From Symbiodinium natans (Eukaryota; Sar; Dinophyceae; Suessiales; Symbiodiniaceae), in assembly GCA_905221605.1 (NCBI GenBank), contig CAJNDS010001213.1, forward strand, positions 442,879 through 506,878: DNA of 64,000 bases, in the 5' to 3' direction. Both the position numbers and the translations under genes were made by a program. The first letter of the stretch is position 1. Each line of letters begins with the position of its first letter. A model generated the notes under the pieces. The model searched no databases. It had not been told where the DNA came from and saw nothing but the letters and a program-made list of their open reading frames with translations. Positions 42,812-53,910 of this stretch are shown in pieces.

Positions 42812-45604
42812 TAGTTGTTCGATTGCTGTGGATAGGGCCGGATGGGGCCTGGAACGACAATCATGGTTGAGTTGCGCAAGCCTGCGTAGCCCGGCATCGC
42901 TTTGCCAGCTTTCTTTGTTCCTGGTCTTGCTGTCATGCAGATGCTGCTGGTACATGCTAGACGCTGTATGATGTTGTGCAGAGCTCGAAGAGTTTTGTGA
43001 GTACTTATGTGTAGCCCATGCTGGGGTTCTGACTTTGGACATCGCAGCATGGCTTTGCAAACAAGTGTTTTCGCAGAGACACTGAGATTTCCAGGAAAGC
43101 GTGCAGCTTTTCGATCTCTCAATTGTCAAGGAGCACCCCCAAAGCCAATCCTGGCATTTTCATTGCGAACGTGCACTCTCTGTAAGCAATTGGGAGACGG
43201 ATGAGAGACGAACTGATACTGATATATGCACAATTTCCCCCCCCCCCCCCCCAAAAGCTGCAGATGGTCACGAAGGGTGATTCGTCAATTCGCAACGATC
43301 AGTGCTTGTTTTTTGACCGGCTGTGCTGCACTTGTAAGAAGCGCATATCGGGAATTGCGACCTTGCACTCTGCTTTGATGTTGGGGTGGTGATGGTGGAT
43401 GCTTCCTGCATCACTGGTTTTGTCCGCGGACCGTTGGACTCACTGCCAGCTTGGAAAGGGCATGGCAGCGTAGTGTCACGACGTTTCTTCAGGATTGTAC
43501 GCGCATGGCATGCTGGATAAGATGCTACGGCAATGCTTTCACAAACACTGCGTATCTGAGGTCCTCCCTGCGGTACCAAAGTCAGTCCAATGGAGAGGCC
43601 GTGGCAAGGGTGCCTGTACCGCAGAACGTTCCACCGTTCCACACCATTGCAATGTGTGCTGCGCATGAATCTGAGGAATGGCACCTACTCCAGCGCTCGT
43701 TGGGTTGAGGGTCGCCCAGTGCCCAACGTACGCTTGCCACGTGTCGCCGACCACTGTGCCTGCGACACTGGCCGGCAATTCATAAGGCTGATAAGGGCTG
43801 TCGGAAGACCAGCAGGGGTACTCGAAAGGTGGTAAGGTACTAGTTACTAGTACCCGAAGCATGACGCCCTTAAAACTGTTCGTGGTCGAAGAGTTCGAAG
43901 TTACAATCTGCGTATTAGGACATGGCGTTTCCCGCCTGCCTTGCTTTAATGTAGCATCAATCCTTCCATTCTGTAGGCACTGGAGGCAGTCTGTAGGTTG
44001 CGGTCTCGCAGTTCTAGGATGAGCGACTCCTCGCCAGCAGAAAGCTGCCTGTTGCATGTTTCTTATATTGCCTGGAGTGTCGTCGGCTCATGCCGTTGAT
44101 AGCATCAAGTGCAGAGGGCAACTGTTCCTACCCGAAAACCCGCAATATGAAGAAATGCCCGTAGGTAGGCTTTACATCGTGACCCACTAAGCACCAGGAG
44201 CGTGAATGCAATCTTCGGCTGCTTCCACCAAGCGGTCTCCTCCTCAATCTGGACAGTCGTGCGGATGGGCTTCAATCAAGCATAGGCTGGCCAGCTCCTA
44301 CATTATGCGTCAGCTGACTTTGAGCAGGTCAGTTCAGTGGTGATTGCCGCTGTTGGGAATTCGAAGTGGCTTCCGGCGATTGCGGCTTGTCCGATGTGAT
44401 TCTCTCTGTTCCCTTTGCAACTGCTGCAGAGGCCTCGTCTTTAGCTTTTGTGACTGTAGCCGAGGCACTCTTTACTCCAGTCACTCGGAGTACTTGTGGG
44501 ATTATGGGCTGGTTCTTCGAACCTGGCTGAGAGATCAGAGATGATGAGGGTACATCCGCTCAGTTCAACAGCTCTTCGCTGTTGCTAGGGCCTGTGTTAT
44601 TGTGTGCTATCGAGCCCCTGAGGCCTATTTGGATATAATCTCATGACCCTCTGCTGCAGCTACCCTTCCAGCTTCAGCTCGTTTGCTTTCTCCAAGGTTG
44701 TGGAAGAAAGTTCAGCTCGCTCGTGGCAGCAGAAGGTTGGTGGGCGGGTGAGTTGAGCGGAAACTGGCACCTGTGGCGAGAATAAAGAGGTCCGCGTTGC
44801 AAGTAGCGAGCCGTGCAAGTTGTGAATGCAAGAGACAAGCTGATGCAAGTATCCCAGAAAACATGTGCTTGCAAGTCGTACGGCGTACAGCCTACACTAA
44901 GGAGAGTGTAGCAGTGATAGTTTCACAGCATCTATTTCCGGCAGGTGCCACTCTAGCTTAGATCCAGCATTATGTACTGGTATCGTCGAACCGCTCTCTT
45001 CTGCGCTTGGGTTGATGCATCGCCTGACAGCCACTGTTCTGGTTTTAGTCCGCATCCGCTTCTCCATACACTCTTATCAGCTTCAAATGAAGGCAGCAGT
45101 GGGTCCCGCTGTCCCTTTGGCCGCCTGACCACTTGTGGCTTGCGGCTTGCAATTTCAGTTAGTCAATGTTAGTCAGACATGGAAGCTTCGTGTCTACGAG
45201 CGTCTGAGATGGGGGTCTCCCACAAGGCCGGCCCGTTAGTCATGCCAGGCTTACTAGCTCACACTAAATTCATGGCCCTCAGCCTGCTGAATCATGGATG
45301 GGACCTGTTTGTGTCCTGCGCGACGTCTCTTTGTTGGTGCCCTGAGAATAGTTTGAGAGTGCTCTGCAGCGAGTGTGCTCAAACTTTTCTCCAAACGAGT
45401 TGAACACATATCTTTATGGCGACCGAAGCGATGGCCGTTGAATTGCCGCCTCCTGCTCTTTTGAGACCCCTTCCTGCGCTGCTCGGCCGGGTTCGTCGTG
45501 ATGCATCGCCCATTGCGACCGTTGTCAAGGACAAGCAGCAGGGAGGGGAGAAATGTTGCTGAAGTGTGGAGCGGGGCACTGAATATTGAACCCTGTATTT
45601 GCAG
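42812..45604. other. Unassigned; poly-C run, one palindrome and weak exon candidates
   Basis: 43238-43252 is an uninterrupted C run. 43836-43854 is a perfect palindrome, GGTACTAG-TTA-CTAGTACC. A frame without a Met at about 44355-44525 is open (CGLSDVILSVPFATAAEASS) and could be an exon. The frame at 43590-43835 is open but of unclear meaning. No family recognised. Confidence 0.3.
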
Positions 45605-48159
45605 GAGGACAAGTATGACAAGGTGACATTTCAGCCTTCAACCTTCAACCTAACGAAAGAGAGGGCCGTGGCGCTGCAGCTGGAGTTGATGGCCCACTAC
45701 AACACGCCGGCCTTTCAGAAGCAGCTCCATGAGCTCGCCCGTACACTGGGGCTTCTTGGCACAAGAGCGGTGTTGGATGGTAAATGTTGTTTCTTCACTG
45801 GTCTGGCTTTCCAAGCTGAGTAACGGAACATTTCGCAAAAGGAAGACTGTTTCGGAGTACAATACTGGGTGAATTGTTGAGCACAGCAGAAAATGAACCA
45901 TGACGAAGCTAGCCTGTGTCATCAGGCGAGCACGTACATGAATCCATCCACGCGCCGAACCTAGTAGCTTGAATGCATCCGTAAGGCCCAGCAGCAGCCA
46001 ATTTCGGTCTGCGCTATGCAAGCTGGTGCGGCGTATCCAGCTCAACGTCATCCCTAGGTACGGCGACTTGCGTTGAACAGTGCTTAGCTTTTGAAGACAA
46101 GTGGGCCTTCTGCAACATTGTTGAGAGAACCTAGCACCTCTTCCTGCACTGAGCGTGGCATCCCAACTGTCTCAGCTATGCCTTCATCTCAAGGCTTCGA
46201 TGGATCTGAAGAGGGGGTCCAGGAAATGCTGCGAGCTTTTAAGGCGCTGGAGAAGGACCCTGACATTGAGGCCCAATGTCATGAGTATATGGAGTAGTTG
46301 GACATATATATATATATATATATGGTACCCCCCCCCCCCAGTGACCTACCCTTTTTCGCCTTGTCTTAAGTCATCCAGCTGCACTGCAAGCAAACTCGAT
46401 GTGCAATATAGCGTGTTTCTTAGGGCGTAGACTAAAAATAAAACTAAAATCCGAATACACGGGCAATTAAAAAACCAAAAACACCAAACCAAAAAAACCC
46501 CAAAAACAACCAAAACCAAAAAAAACCCAAAAAAATTACGTGGCAATAACTACGCATTTTTAAGTGTGTTTTTGTACTTGCGAATTTGCTTGTGCATGGC
46601 CTTCACGAAGTACTTTTCTAGGAAGATTGTGCATTTTTAAGCTTGCTTCTGCAAATTATGCCTTTCGGACATAGTATATAAGTGGTCTTAATGAAATACT
46701 TCAGAAACAAAGATTTCATTGTTATGCAAGTAGAATCCCTTCTATTGCTGTTAGTGTTTATTTCGTATTTTGGTTGAGTATGGTCCTTTAAAAGTAATCA
46801 CTTGAGTCAAATTGGGTGCTATTTCATGAATATGTAAACATAAGATATTTCAGTGAACTTTTCAGATAGTATTTGATTAATACTTTGCCTAGCACACATG
46901 CTATTATGTACAAAGCAGTATTCTTGTGCATGGCCTTTACTAACTATATTTCTAGGAAGGTATATAAGTGGTCTTTATTTAGTACTTGAGAAGTCTTTTA
47001 CATTGTTATGTAAGTAGAACCGCTTCTATTTCCATTAGTGTTTATTGCATATTTTAGTTGGGTATGGTATTTTGAATAGTGTTCTATTTCCAGTAGTTTT
47101 TATTTCACCTTTTGGTTGAGTATGGTATTTTAAATAGTGTTCATTTGAGTCAGATTGGGCTATTTACTTAATACTTACTCTAGTAGATAAATCGCATAGA
47201 ATGATGATTTCAAAACAAGAAATATTTCATGAATATGTAAACATAAGTTATTACAGTGTACTTTGCAGATAGTATCTGGTTTATACTTTGCCTAGTACAA
47301 ATTCTTTTTAAGTACAAAGCAGTATTCTTGTGCTGTGGCCTTTACTAACTACTTTTCTAGGAAGGTATATAAGTGGTCTTTATTTAGTACTTGAGAAGTC
47401 GTTTACATTGTTATTTAAGTAGAATCGCTTCCGTTGCCGTTCGTGTTTATTTCATATTTTAGTCGAGTATGGTATTTTGAATGGTATCCGCTTGAGTCAG
47501 ATTGGGCTATTTACTCAATACTCCAGGACTTAGATTCGCATATAATAATAAGCACAGTGTTTCATGAATATGTAAACACAAGGTATTTCAGTGGACTTGT
47601 CAGATAGTATTTGATTAATTCTTTGCTTAGTACAAACACAACTGTATCTAAAAAAAAAGTAAATAAATAAATAAAAAATATATAAATATATTAGTTGCGC
47701 AACAAAACATTATTTGCCCGTTAAACGCACAATTTGCCTGGAAAAAACCAAAGATCTAAAAACCTAAAACCAGCATTGTCCGCTTCAGATTCAAAATATA
47801 GATTAATCCAATGCTGGCTTATCGGGGCCTGCGAGGTGGGTGTCCCAATAGATGTCCTTCATTACCCGGTGATTAACTACGCGACTTTTCGGCCTTCGCT
47901 ATTCTTTTTTTGTAAAAAGGGCCTAAAAAGGGTAGGTCGCTGGGGGGGGGGGTAGCATATATATATATATATGTCGTCAGCACACATGTTCTGGCAGTAT
48001 CATGGCTGTGCCGATTTTGTGCAGGTCAACGGCGTGGCCATCAAGGAATTGCTGTCTGTGGAAGTTCCGCCCATGGAAATGAACGAAAAGAACAAGCTCA
48101 TCGAACGACCTGTTACGAAGCACCGCATCCTGGACCTGTGCCTCAGCTCAAAGCTCTGA
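45605..48159 (+). CDS. Unknown protein, three exons; last intron holds an AT-rich inverted-repeat element
   Basis: Exon from 45605 (after TTTGCAG): EDKYDKVTFQPSTFNLTKER then AVALQLELMAHYNTPAFQKQ and LHELARTLG. Exon 46194-46291 (after CTCAAG): SEEGVQEMLRAFKALEKDP then DIEAQCHEYM. Exon 48025-48159 (after GTGCAG): VNGVAIKELLSVEVPPMEMN, ending ILDLCLSSKL and TGA. A GA donor at 46292 and the acceptor at 48023-48024 join the last two exons in phase; the first junction is not settled. The protein looks helical, soluble and charged. I recognise no family. The final intron is 1733 bp, almost all of it the mobile element described separately; without it the intron would be about 60 bp. Confidence 0.55.
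46301..47972. mobile_element. AT-rich element with poly-C-containing terminal inverted repeats, no coding capacity
   Basis: Left end 46324-46353: GGTAC, a run of about 12 C, then AGTGACCTACCCTTTTT. Right end 47925-47956, reverse-complemented: GCTAC, about 11 C, then AGCGACCTACCCTTTTT. Both sides are bordered by TA runs (46304-46322 and 47957-47972), compatible with insertion at TA. The interior 46420-47720 is strikingly AT-rich compared with the flanks and contains three diverged tandem copies marked by CATGAATATGTAAACA at about 46826, 47229 and 47564, with further repeats such as GTATATAAGTGGTCTTTA. No ORF above 73 residues. It resembles a non-autonomous DNA transposon inserted in an intron. 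Confidence 0.75.
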
Positions 48160-48425
48160 CCGGCGGGGGGCGGAGGATTCGAGAGGATTTCGATCACTGG
48201 CTACGCAAGTAGGAAGCCTGTGCGGCCCTACTTCATTGGTCATTGGCTCTTGGGTTTCAACATTCTCGGTATTTGGAGAATTGGAGGTGTTCCCGTGCTT
48301 CAACGTTTGGCGAGGCTGCGCGTCCATCTCATCGAGTTCAGCAAGGCCACTTTCCAGGCCGGGAAGTGCGGAGAGGCCGCAGTGAAGCCAGGCTTGGTGG
48401 TTGGCGTATGTTCGCGTTTCGCCAG

Positions 48426-48584
48426 GCCGACGTGGAAGAGCTAAAAAAATGCGCTGACTACAACTCCGGCCGTGCAGCTCGCCACAGTGAAGACACAGTT
48501 GCAAGTGCCGCAATGGTGGCTGCCGAGGTTTTCAACCCGAAAAAGCCAAAGGAGCAAGGCTCGTTAGAAGACATGCATCTCTAA
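48426..48584 (+). CDS. Terminal exon of an unknown protein
   Basis: After TTTCGCCAG the frame reads ADVEELKKCADYNSGRAARH, then SEDTVASAAMVAAEVFNPKK, then KPKEQGSLEDMHL and a stop at 48584. Composition is protein-like with an amphipathic Ala-rich helix. It lies 270 bp after the stop of the preceding unknown gene. No family recognised. Confidence 0.45.
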   Translation, partial: ADVEELKKCADYNSGRAARHSEDTVASAAMVAAEVFNPKKPKEQGSLEDMHL

Positions 48585-48862
48585 CTAGAGGATCTTTCAC
48601 AACCATTCGACCGGGGGACGATGTAGAGCGGAAATGATTATCCCTTTCGGCTGCCAGGCTTTGAAGACCCTGACGGCTACTATCACCTCGAGGGCCGAGC
48701 CTTTGAACAGTGGAAAGGTGGTAGTTGATGAACGTTGCCGAAGCTGCCACGTCTTGCATAGCGCTTGAAGTAGAACTTGAGGCACGGCGCATGGCGCTGC
48801 ACACAATATTGCATCGGACGTACTGTAGTGCAACACGCAACAATGCAGTGGACTTAGGAGCA

Positions 48863-48945
48863 GACCTTGCCCTCATCGTTCAGAAGCAGCTGCTGCCTCA
48901 GTATGGCTTTGAGCCCTCCAAGGCGCGGCAGCCAGACTGTGGAGG
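48863..48945 (+). CDS. Coding-like exon just before the purine tract
   Basis: Reads DLALIVQKQLLPQYGFEPS then KARQPDCGG in an open + frame, preceded by GAG. Downstream the frame runs into the GA-rich simple sequence and becomes Arg/Lys-only, so the exon must end near 48945. I recognise no domain. The KQLLPQYGF pattern looks like a protein C-terminus. Confidence 0.35.
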
Positions 48946-49468
48946 GAGAGAGGAGAGAAAGAGAGAGAGACTGAGAAGAAGAAGAAAAAGAAGCAGGAGG
49001 AGGAGGAGGAGAAGGAGAAAGAGAATAAGAACAAGAAGAAGAAGAAGCAGGAGGAGGAGAAGGAGAAGGAGAAGGAGAAAGAGAAGAAGAAGAATAATAA
49101 TAAGAAGAAGAATAAGAAGAAGAAGGAGGAGAAGCAGAAGCAGAAGCAAAAGCAGAAGAGCAGTAGGAGGAGGAGGAAAGCGAGAGAGGAAGAGAGAGAG
49201 GGAGAGGCAGCGTTGGAGCCGGATGGGGGCGCGCTGTCGCGCGGAGGGTTTTCCCTCCAAGCCCCAAAGAAAGAAAGAAAGGGAGAGGGAAGGGAGAGAG
49301 AGAGAGAGACAGCGGGCGGACCCCGGGTCCCTCAAGCCCTGTAGAAGAAGAAGGAGAGAGAGAGAGAGAGAGAGACGGGGCGGCCCCCTCGTGGGGTCAT
49401 ACGCATAGCAAGCAAGCAAGCAAGAGAGAGAGAGAGAGAGAGAGAGAGAGGCAGAGAGAGCACCGCTC
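48936..49468 (+). repeat. Purine-only tract (GA/GAAG/GGA) with embedded GC-rich inverted repeats
   Basis: About 500 bp nearly devoid of pyrimidines on the + strand, made of GAGA, AAGAAG and GGAGGA units. It is interrupted by short GC-rich segments with self-complementary parts, for example GGGTTTTCCC near 49247, GGACCCCGGGTCC near 49317 and, just past the tract, GGGCGATGACGCCC near 49483. Long Arg-rich (+) and Leu/Ser-rich (-) ORFs here are artefacts. Confidence 0.9.
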
Positions 49469-49509
49469 CGGAAACAGGCGCGGGCGATGACGCCCGGGGG
49501 TTCGCCCCC

Positions 49510-50130
49510 ATGCCGCTGCCCTCCGAAAAGAAAGACAGAGAAAGAGACAGAGATATCAAAGTATTAGCGCGGCCTCTTCGCTGGGTAGAAGGAGAAGATG
49601 TCAAAGCACAGCTACAGGAGACCCTATTCCGTCAAGTGGGCAGCGCGTTTGGCGAGACCAAAACGGGCAAGGAGAGAGGAGAGCACAACCCAGGCCCAAT
49701 GCCTCCTCGAGCCTTTGCACAGCAAGAGACGCCCCTTCAACTTCGAGCCGTGGATACAAGAAGTACAGGATTGGAGACTGGAACGAGAACGATGTGGTCG
49801 CAGGCCCACGACAACTTCGGCGACACGCTTCACACCCAGGCCATGGACTACATGCACGAGGAAGCCACCCAATGGTCACGAGCCCGGGGATCCCAGCCAA
49901 CAGTGAGCGATGCAGCGACCTCACCACCGAGGACGGGCGGGCCGAAGGGACGGAGCAGCTCACGCAGGGCCAGATGGAGAGTGAAGCTGGGAGACCATCA
50001 CGCGTGGGGACCGGGACTTTCAGATCATACGGAAGCGTCCAGCCGTGGGAGCCAATGGCAGTGGAAGGGTCGGAAGCTACCCAACAATGGGGACCGCCGT
50101 CGAGAAGGGAGACGCCTGAGGAAGCATTAG
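49510..50130 (+). CDS. Open frame of uncertain status
   Basis: A 206-codon + frame without stops overlaps a second open frame (49598-49906, KRRPFNFEPWIQEVQDWRLE). The second reads more like protein. Both are flanked by simple repeats and show no recognised domain. They could be a fragment of a retroelement or a lineage-specific gene. Confidence 0.2.
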   Translation: MPLPSEKKDRERDRDIKVLARPLRWVEGEDVKAQLQETLFRQVGSAFGETKTGKERGEHNPGPMPPRAFAQQETPLQLRAVDTRSTGLETGTRTMWSQAHDNFGDTLHTQAMDYMHEEATQWSRARGSQPTVSDAATSPPRTGGPKGRSSSRRARWRVKLGDHHAWGPGLSDHTEASSRGSQWQWKGRKLPNNGDRRREGRRLRKH

Positions 50131-50257
50131 ATGGAGCAACATGCACCTCTACACAACGGGACACCTAACATGCGAACCGCTGGTTCACGCGAGACACATG
50201 GAGCAGTGGGCCGTCGTGGCCGGGGTCCGTCCGCGAGGGGGGGCCTCTCCTTTGAGT

Positions 50258-50300
50258 AGAAGAAGAAGAAAACGAAGAATAAGAAGAAGAAGAAGAAGAA

Positions 50301-50331
<31 letters not shown>

Positions 50332-50335
50332 AGAG
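50258..50335 (+). repeat. AAG/GAA triplet array
   Basis: About 25 imperfect AAG units on the + strand. Confidence 0.9.
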
Positions 50336-50607
50336 AGGCAGCCGGCAGCAGTGTACCGTCCGCGTATAAGGGGACCTGCTTCGCAAGTACTCTGTGTGAC
50401 TCGACTTTTCGGTGTTCTGTCAAAGGAGGCGAGAAAGAGGCTGTAATTCAAGATCTTGTTTTCCGTGGAGTGTGCACGGGAGGAGGAACGCAAGCCACTG
50501 TACATGGAGTGAGGCATAAAGTGGGGGGGGAAAAACGGAGAGGGGGTCGATTCCTCCCCCCGAACAAAACCCGGACACTGGGGCGCGCTGAATGCGCGGG
50601 GGCCTCA

Positions 50608-50690
50608 ACCCAGAAAGAAAGGAAGGAAGAATGGAAGGAAGAAAGGAAGGAAGAAAGGAAGGAAGAAAGGAAAGAAGCAGTGCACTTTGC
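50608..50690 (+). repeat. GGAAGAAA tetramer/octamer array
   Basis: Repeated GAAAGGAAGGAA and GGAAGAAA units. Related short purine runs surround it. Confidence 0.9.
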
Positions 50691-50994
50691 CGAAGCCCCA
50701 TGAGAAGGAAGAAGGAAGCACTGCACTCATATCACGTTTCAGCTTGCGGTACATTCTGGAGTTCTGGGCTGACTCTGCTTGGCTTCTGCTTGTCCCTGCG
50801 CGCGTGGTCGGTCACTCTTGGGCGCTTGACAGGCAGGCGTGCAGGACATGATCCGACAGGGACTCAGATCGCATGATCAGGAGAGTTTGACACTCTTGCA
50901 TTCGCCCTTCTTGGCTTGCGTAAGGATTGCTGAAGCCGGGCACGCCAATGACATGCGCGTGCTTCACTGAGGCCACTGCGCTCCCTTTGTGCAG

Positions 50995-51117
50995 GACCGT
51001 GACGTGGCCAATCTTTTTGACCGCGTGAACGAGTGGCTTGACTGGAAGAGATGCCCAGGTCCATTGAACTTGGCAATTGCTCTCGAGATTTTTTTCTGCG
51101 GATGCCCCTTTTCCTGA
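50995..51117 (+). CDS. Coding-like exon, unknown
   Basis: After TTTGTGCAG the frame reads DRDVANLFDRVNEWLDWKR then CPGPLNLAIALEIFF and stops at TGA 51115-51117. The first 19 residues form an amphipathic helix. A splice donor probably lies before the stop. Neighbouring exons were not found; 51118-52142 holds nothing I can support. Confidence 0.35.
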   Translation, partial: DRDVANLFDRVNEWLDWKRCPGPLNLAIALEIFFCGCPFS

Positions 51118-52142
51118 CCAGGAAGCTTGGTATGTCGACAGCTGCCTGCCAACGCTTCAGGGAGCTTGTCGCGCAATTGTCGTGACCGACAGGGGAGCCT
51201 CAGCAAATTTGGACGGTGCTGTTTGGAGTTTTTTGTTTTCAGTAGTCTCAACCTCGACCGTTGGCATAAGGCTTGGAGAGCAGAGGACCAAATTTGAATT
51301 CAGTGACGTGCTCCAGATGCAAGAGGACTCTAAACTTCTAGTGCTGATTCCATCAACGGGAGACATGCAAGATTCTGCAAGATGCATCCGTATTCCGTCC
51401 GAGGGGCACGAGTTCCGCACCCCCTGCGCAGTGAACAGATCTTCTGTCACCTGTGCAGAATGTGCAAGTCAAAGCAGCAACAGCAGGCTGCATGTAAATA
51501 TTATACTTCAATTCACGCAGTCTCTTTAAAGGAAAGAGTCTGAGAATCAGAATGGTCTTCCATTCCTTCGCATGAAGCGTCCAGCGTTGCTTGCTCGACG
51601 TTTGCCGGCTTGTACAGGAGAACCCCCAGGTTGAGCTTCGGCACTTCCACCGTAAGATGCCGTAAGTTTGGGATATGCTGGGGTGTTTTCAAGTGGGAGT
51701 GTGGATTCTCAGCACCTGGGCATTATTTAAAGATGCTCCATCGGTTCAAAGAGCAGCTTTGAAATTCGAGAGGTTCATGGCCGTAACGGCAGCATGCGAA
51801 AAAGTCATCCGTGCTCTCAGCATCCCATGGTGATATGCAGTGAACGTAGTGCTGAGGTGTCAGGAGTTAACTCGCAGCTCAGCTCTTTAAGATTTCCTGT
51901 TTGACACTCTACTCGTCTCAAATCAGCGGAACAGAACATATGTTCAGAAGGCATTGAGATTTGTCTTTCTGAGGCGCTGAATCGCAAAAGCGGCAGGGCA
52001 TCACTTGTTGCCGTGGTTTCTTTCTCAAGGGTTGCTTTGTGAACGGCAGCTGCGTCGAGGATGCTGGCTTTGCCCTCGGGCTCACCTCACCAATCCCATG
52101 AAGCCCGCACTGTCTGTTGGACCTTCAGGTCATTTTTGATGA

Positions 52143-52859
52143 CTAGTTGTCACCAGCCCTAGGCGCAGGCTGTCCAGGCCCTACTTCGGCTGATTTTGCA
52201 CAACCTGAAACAGGGCATTCTCTGAATCCGAGCTGTTGAAGATGAAACGTATCTTCGGGCCGATCGGGCCTGAACAACTTCAGGCCGGGGGGCAAAGCTC
52301 CCACAAGGCTCCCTGCCGGAGCCCCATTGAACCTCAGCGATCCTAAGTGCCTAGGCACAATCGGTGCTTCTATAAAGCTAGTTGGCGGGTATGCTCTCAG
52401 GAGCCAGTTAGAAGGAACATGTCTCCACTGGCACGCGGCCGCCTCGTTGGTTGACGCATGGAATGCCAGTTCGAATTCGCGAAGCAGCATATCCAGGTGC
52501 TTGCGCACACCTGGCTCTGCCACGGGTTCCTCGAATCCACAGCAGGCCAGGCTGCAGCATGTTGCTGCACTCAACGGATTTCTAAACTCTTCGCTGCTAA
52601 TTGTACTGCTTGGGCGCAGATATCCACGTGCCGTATTCAGCACTGCTGCTTCAGAGTCTCGAGACTTGGCCGCCGCCTTGCACGCTAGTGAATAGGGCAC
52701 GGAGGGCAGGGACTGAGCCTGCTCAGGCTGTTCAGGCACTTCCTCCGCCTCCTGTCGTCGAAAGGTGCCTTTGCTGTGCATGACCCGCCCCAAGTAGTGG
52801 CTCAGAAGCAAAGATGTAGAGCAGCAATGGGCCAGGCCTTCGAAGAGCTCGGCCATCAA
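52143..52859 (-). CDS. Long minus-strand ORF, unknown protein
   Basis: A 238-codon frame beginning MMAELFEGLAHCCSTSLLL. It has protein-like stretches such as RKHLDMLLREFELAFHASTN and PPTSFIEAPIVPRHLGSLRF. No family is recognised. It is the best minus-strand candidate in the window, but all securely assigned genes are on +, and chance open frames of this length do occur here (compare the ORF over the FkbM gene). Could be real or a shadow of unrecognised + exons. Confidence 0.3.
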   Translation of the reverse strand: MMAELFEGLAHCCSTSLLLSHYLGRVMHSKGTFRRQEAEEVPEQPEQAQSLPSVPYSLACKAAAKSRDSEAAVLNTARGYLRPSSTISSEEFRNPLSAATCCSLACCGFEEPVAEPGVRKHLDMLLREFELAFHASTNEAAACQWRHVPSNWLLRAYPPTSFIEAPIVPRHLGSLRFNGAPAGSLVGALPPGLKLFRPDRPEDTFHLQQLGFRECPVSGCAKSAEVGPGQPAPRAGDN

Positions 52860-53629
52860 GCTTTACTGGAAGCTGGCCAAGGCCAGGACAGGAGCCGACT
52901 GGAACGAGCTGTGTGAATCAGATTGCCTAAGGGCAAGCTTACCTTGTGGGTGTCCTTATCAGCACGGGCCTGAGACACTCCTGAGACACTCCAGAGGCGA
53001 AGACCAGGTAGGGACGGCCCTAGGTGCGGAGCGCATCCGCGGGTGGTTCTTGTCATGCGAAGGGCTTCATGGCTGGCTTAATATCCGCAAAGACTCGCAC
53101 GAATAACGCGGTCGCTTTGCCGGCTCTTCGTGGCAGACTGCCAGTGCAAAAGTGGGTGTTTCTTTTTCTGGTCAGCCGGCTGGACTGTAGATGCGAGTCC
53201 TGACTCATCGGAAACTCACGATTGCTTTCGCAGGACGTATCTACAGTCGACCTAATTCCTCGACCAACAGCAGATGGGCCTGTAAGGCCTTCGCACCACT
53301 CAAGCCCTGTAGCAAATGCTTTTCAGGCAATGCTCTCAGAAGTGAGCAGCAGTCTGCAAAAGGCTGTAAACACAAGGCAAGGAAGGTAAGTTGCGTGACA
53401 CCATCATCATAATGCGCCGGGGGGATGTTCGCGCGCCCGCACGCCCAAACAGTACAGAGTGCTGAAACCTCTGTCCCTGCCGAGGAAGTCATAGTGTACA
53501 CCAATGTTGCTCGAAAATTGCTTATTTTTTCTGGCTTCACTGGGCCTTCCACGCGGCGTGCCGTTCAAAACAGCCCGTTTGCATCATGCTTGACGTCGCA
53601 GTAGTGCCCAGGATCGCATCCTACACGTC

Positions 53630-53775
53630 CGGCTCATGCTGTACGATAAAGATGCAGAGCTTGAAGGATCGTTTACCCAGGCTTCCGCAACAAGCGACGA
53701 GCAGAAAGCAGCGTGGTATGCGCATTGCGAGACGCCATTCTGCCTAAGGCGCCGACGTAGTTGGTTTTTCCAACA
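53630..53775 (+). CDS. Coding-like exon, unknown
   Basis: Open + frame reading LYDKDAELEGSFTQASATSD then EQKAAWYAHCETPFC. An earlier + segment near 53473-53535 (SVPAEEVIVYTNVARKLLIF) may be another exon of the same gene. No family recognised. Confidence 0.35.
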
Positions 53776-53910
53776 GCAATTTGACTCTCGCACTGGTTGT
53801 CTCCGCCAACCACACGAATATTTCTTCCCTTAGGAGAGAGACACGCAGCTGGCTTCTTTGCCACAGCAGCCTTCTTAACAACGCGAGCCTGTTTAGGCTG
53901 GAAAGAAGAC

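Noticed and set aside
48725-49408. 227-codon Arg-rich + ORF and Leu/Ser-rich minus ORFs
   Set aside because: Beyond about 48945 these are translations of a purine tract.
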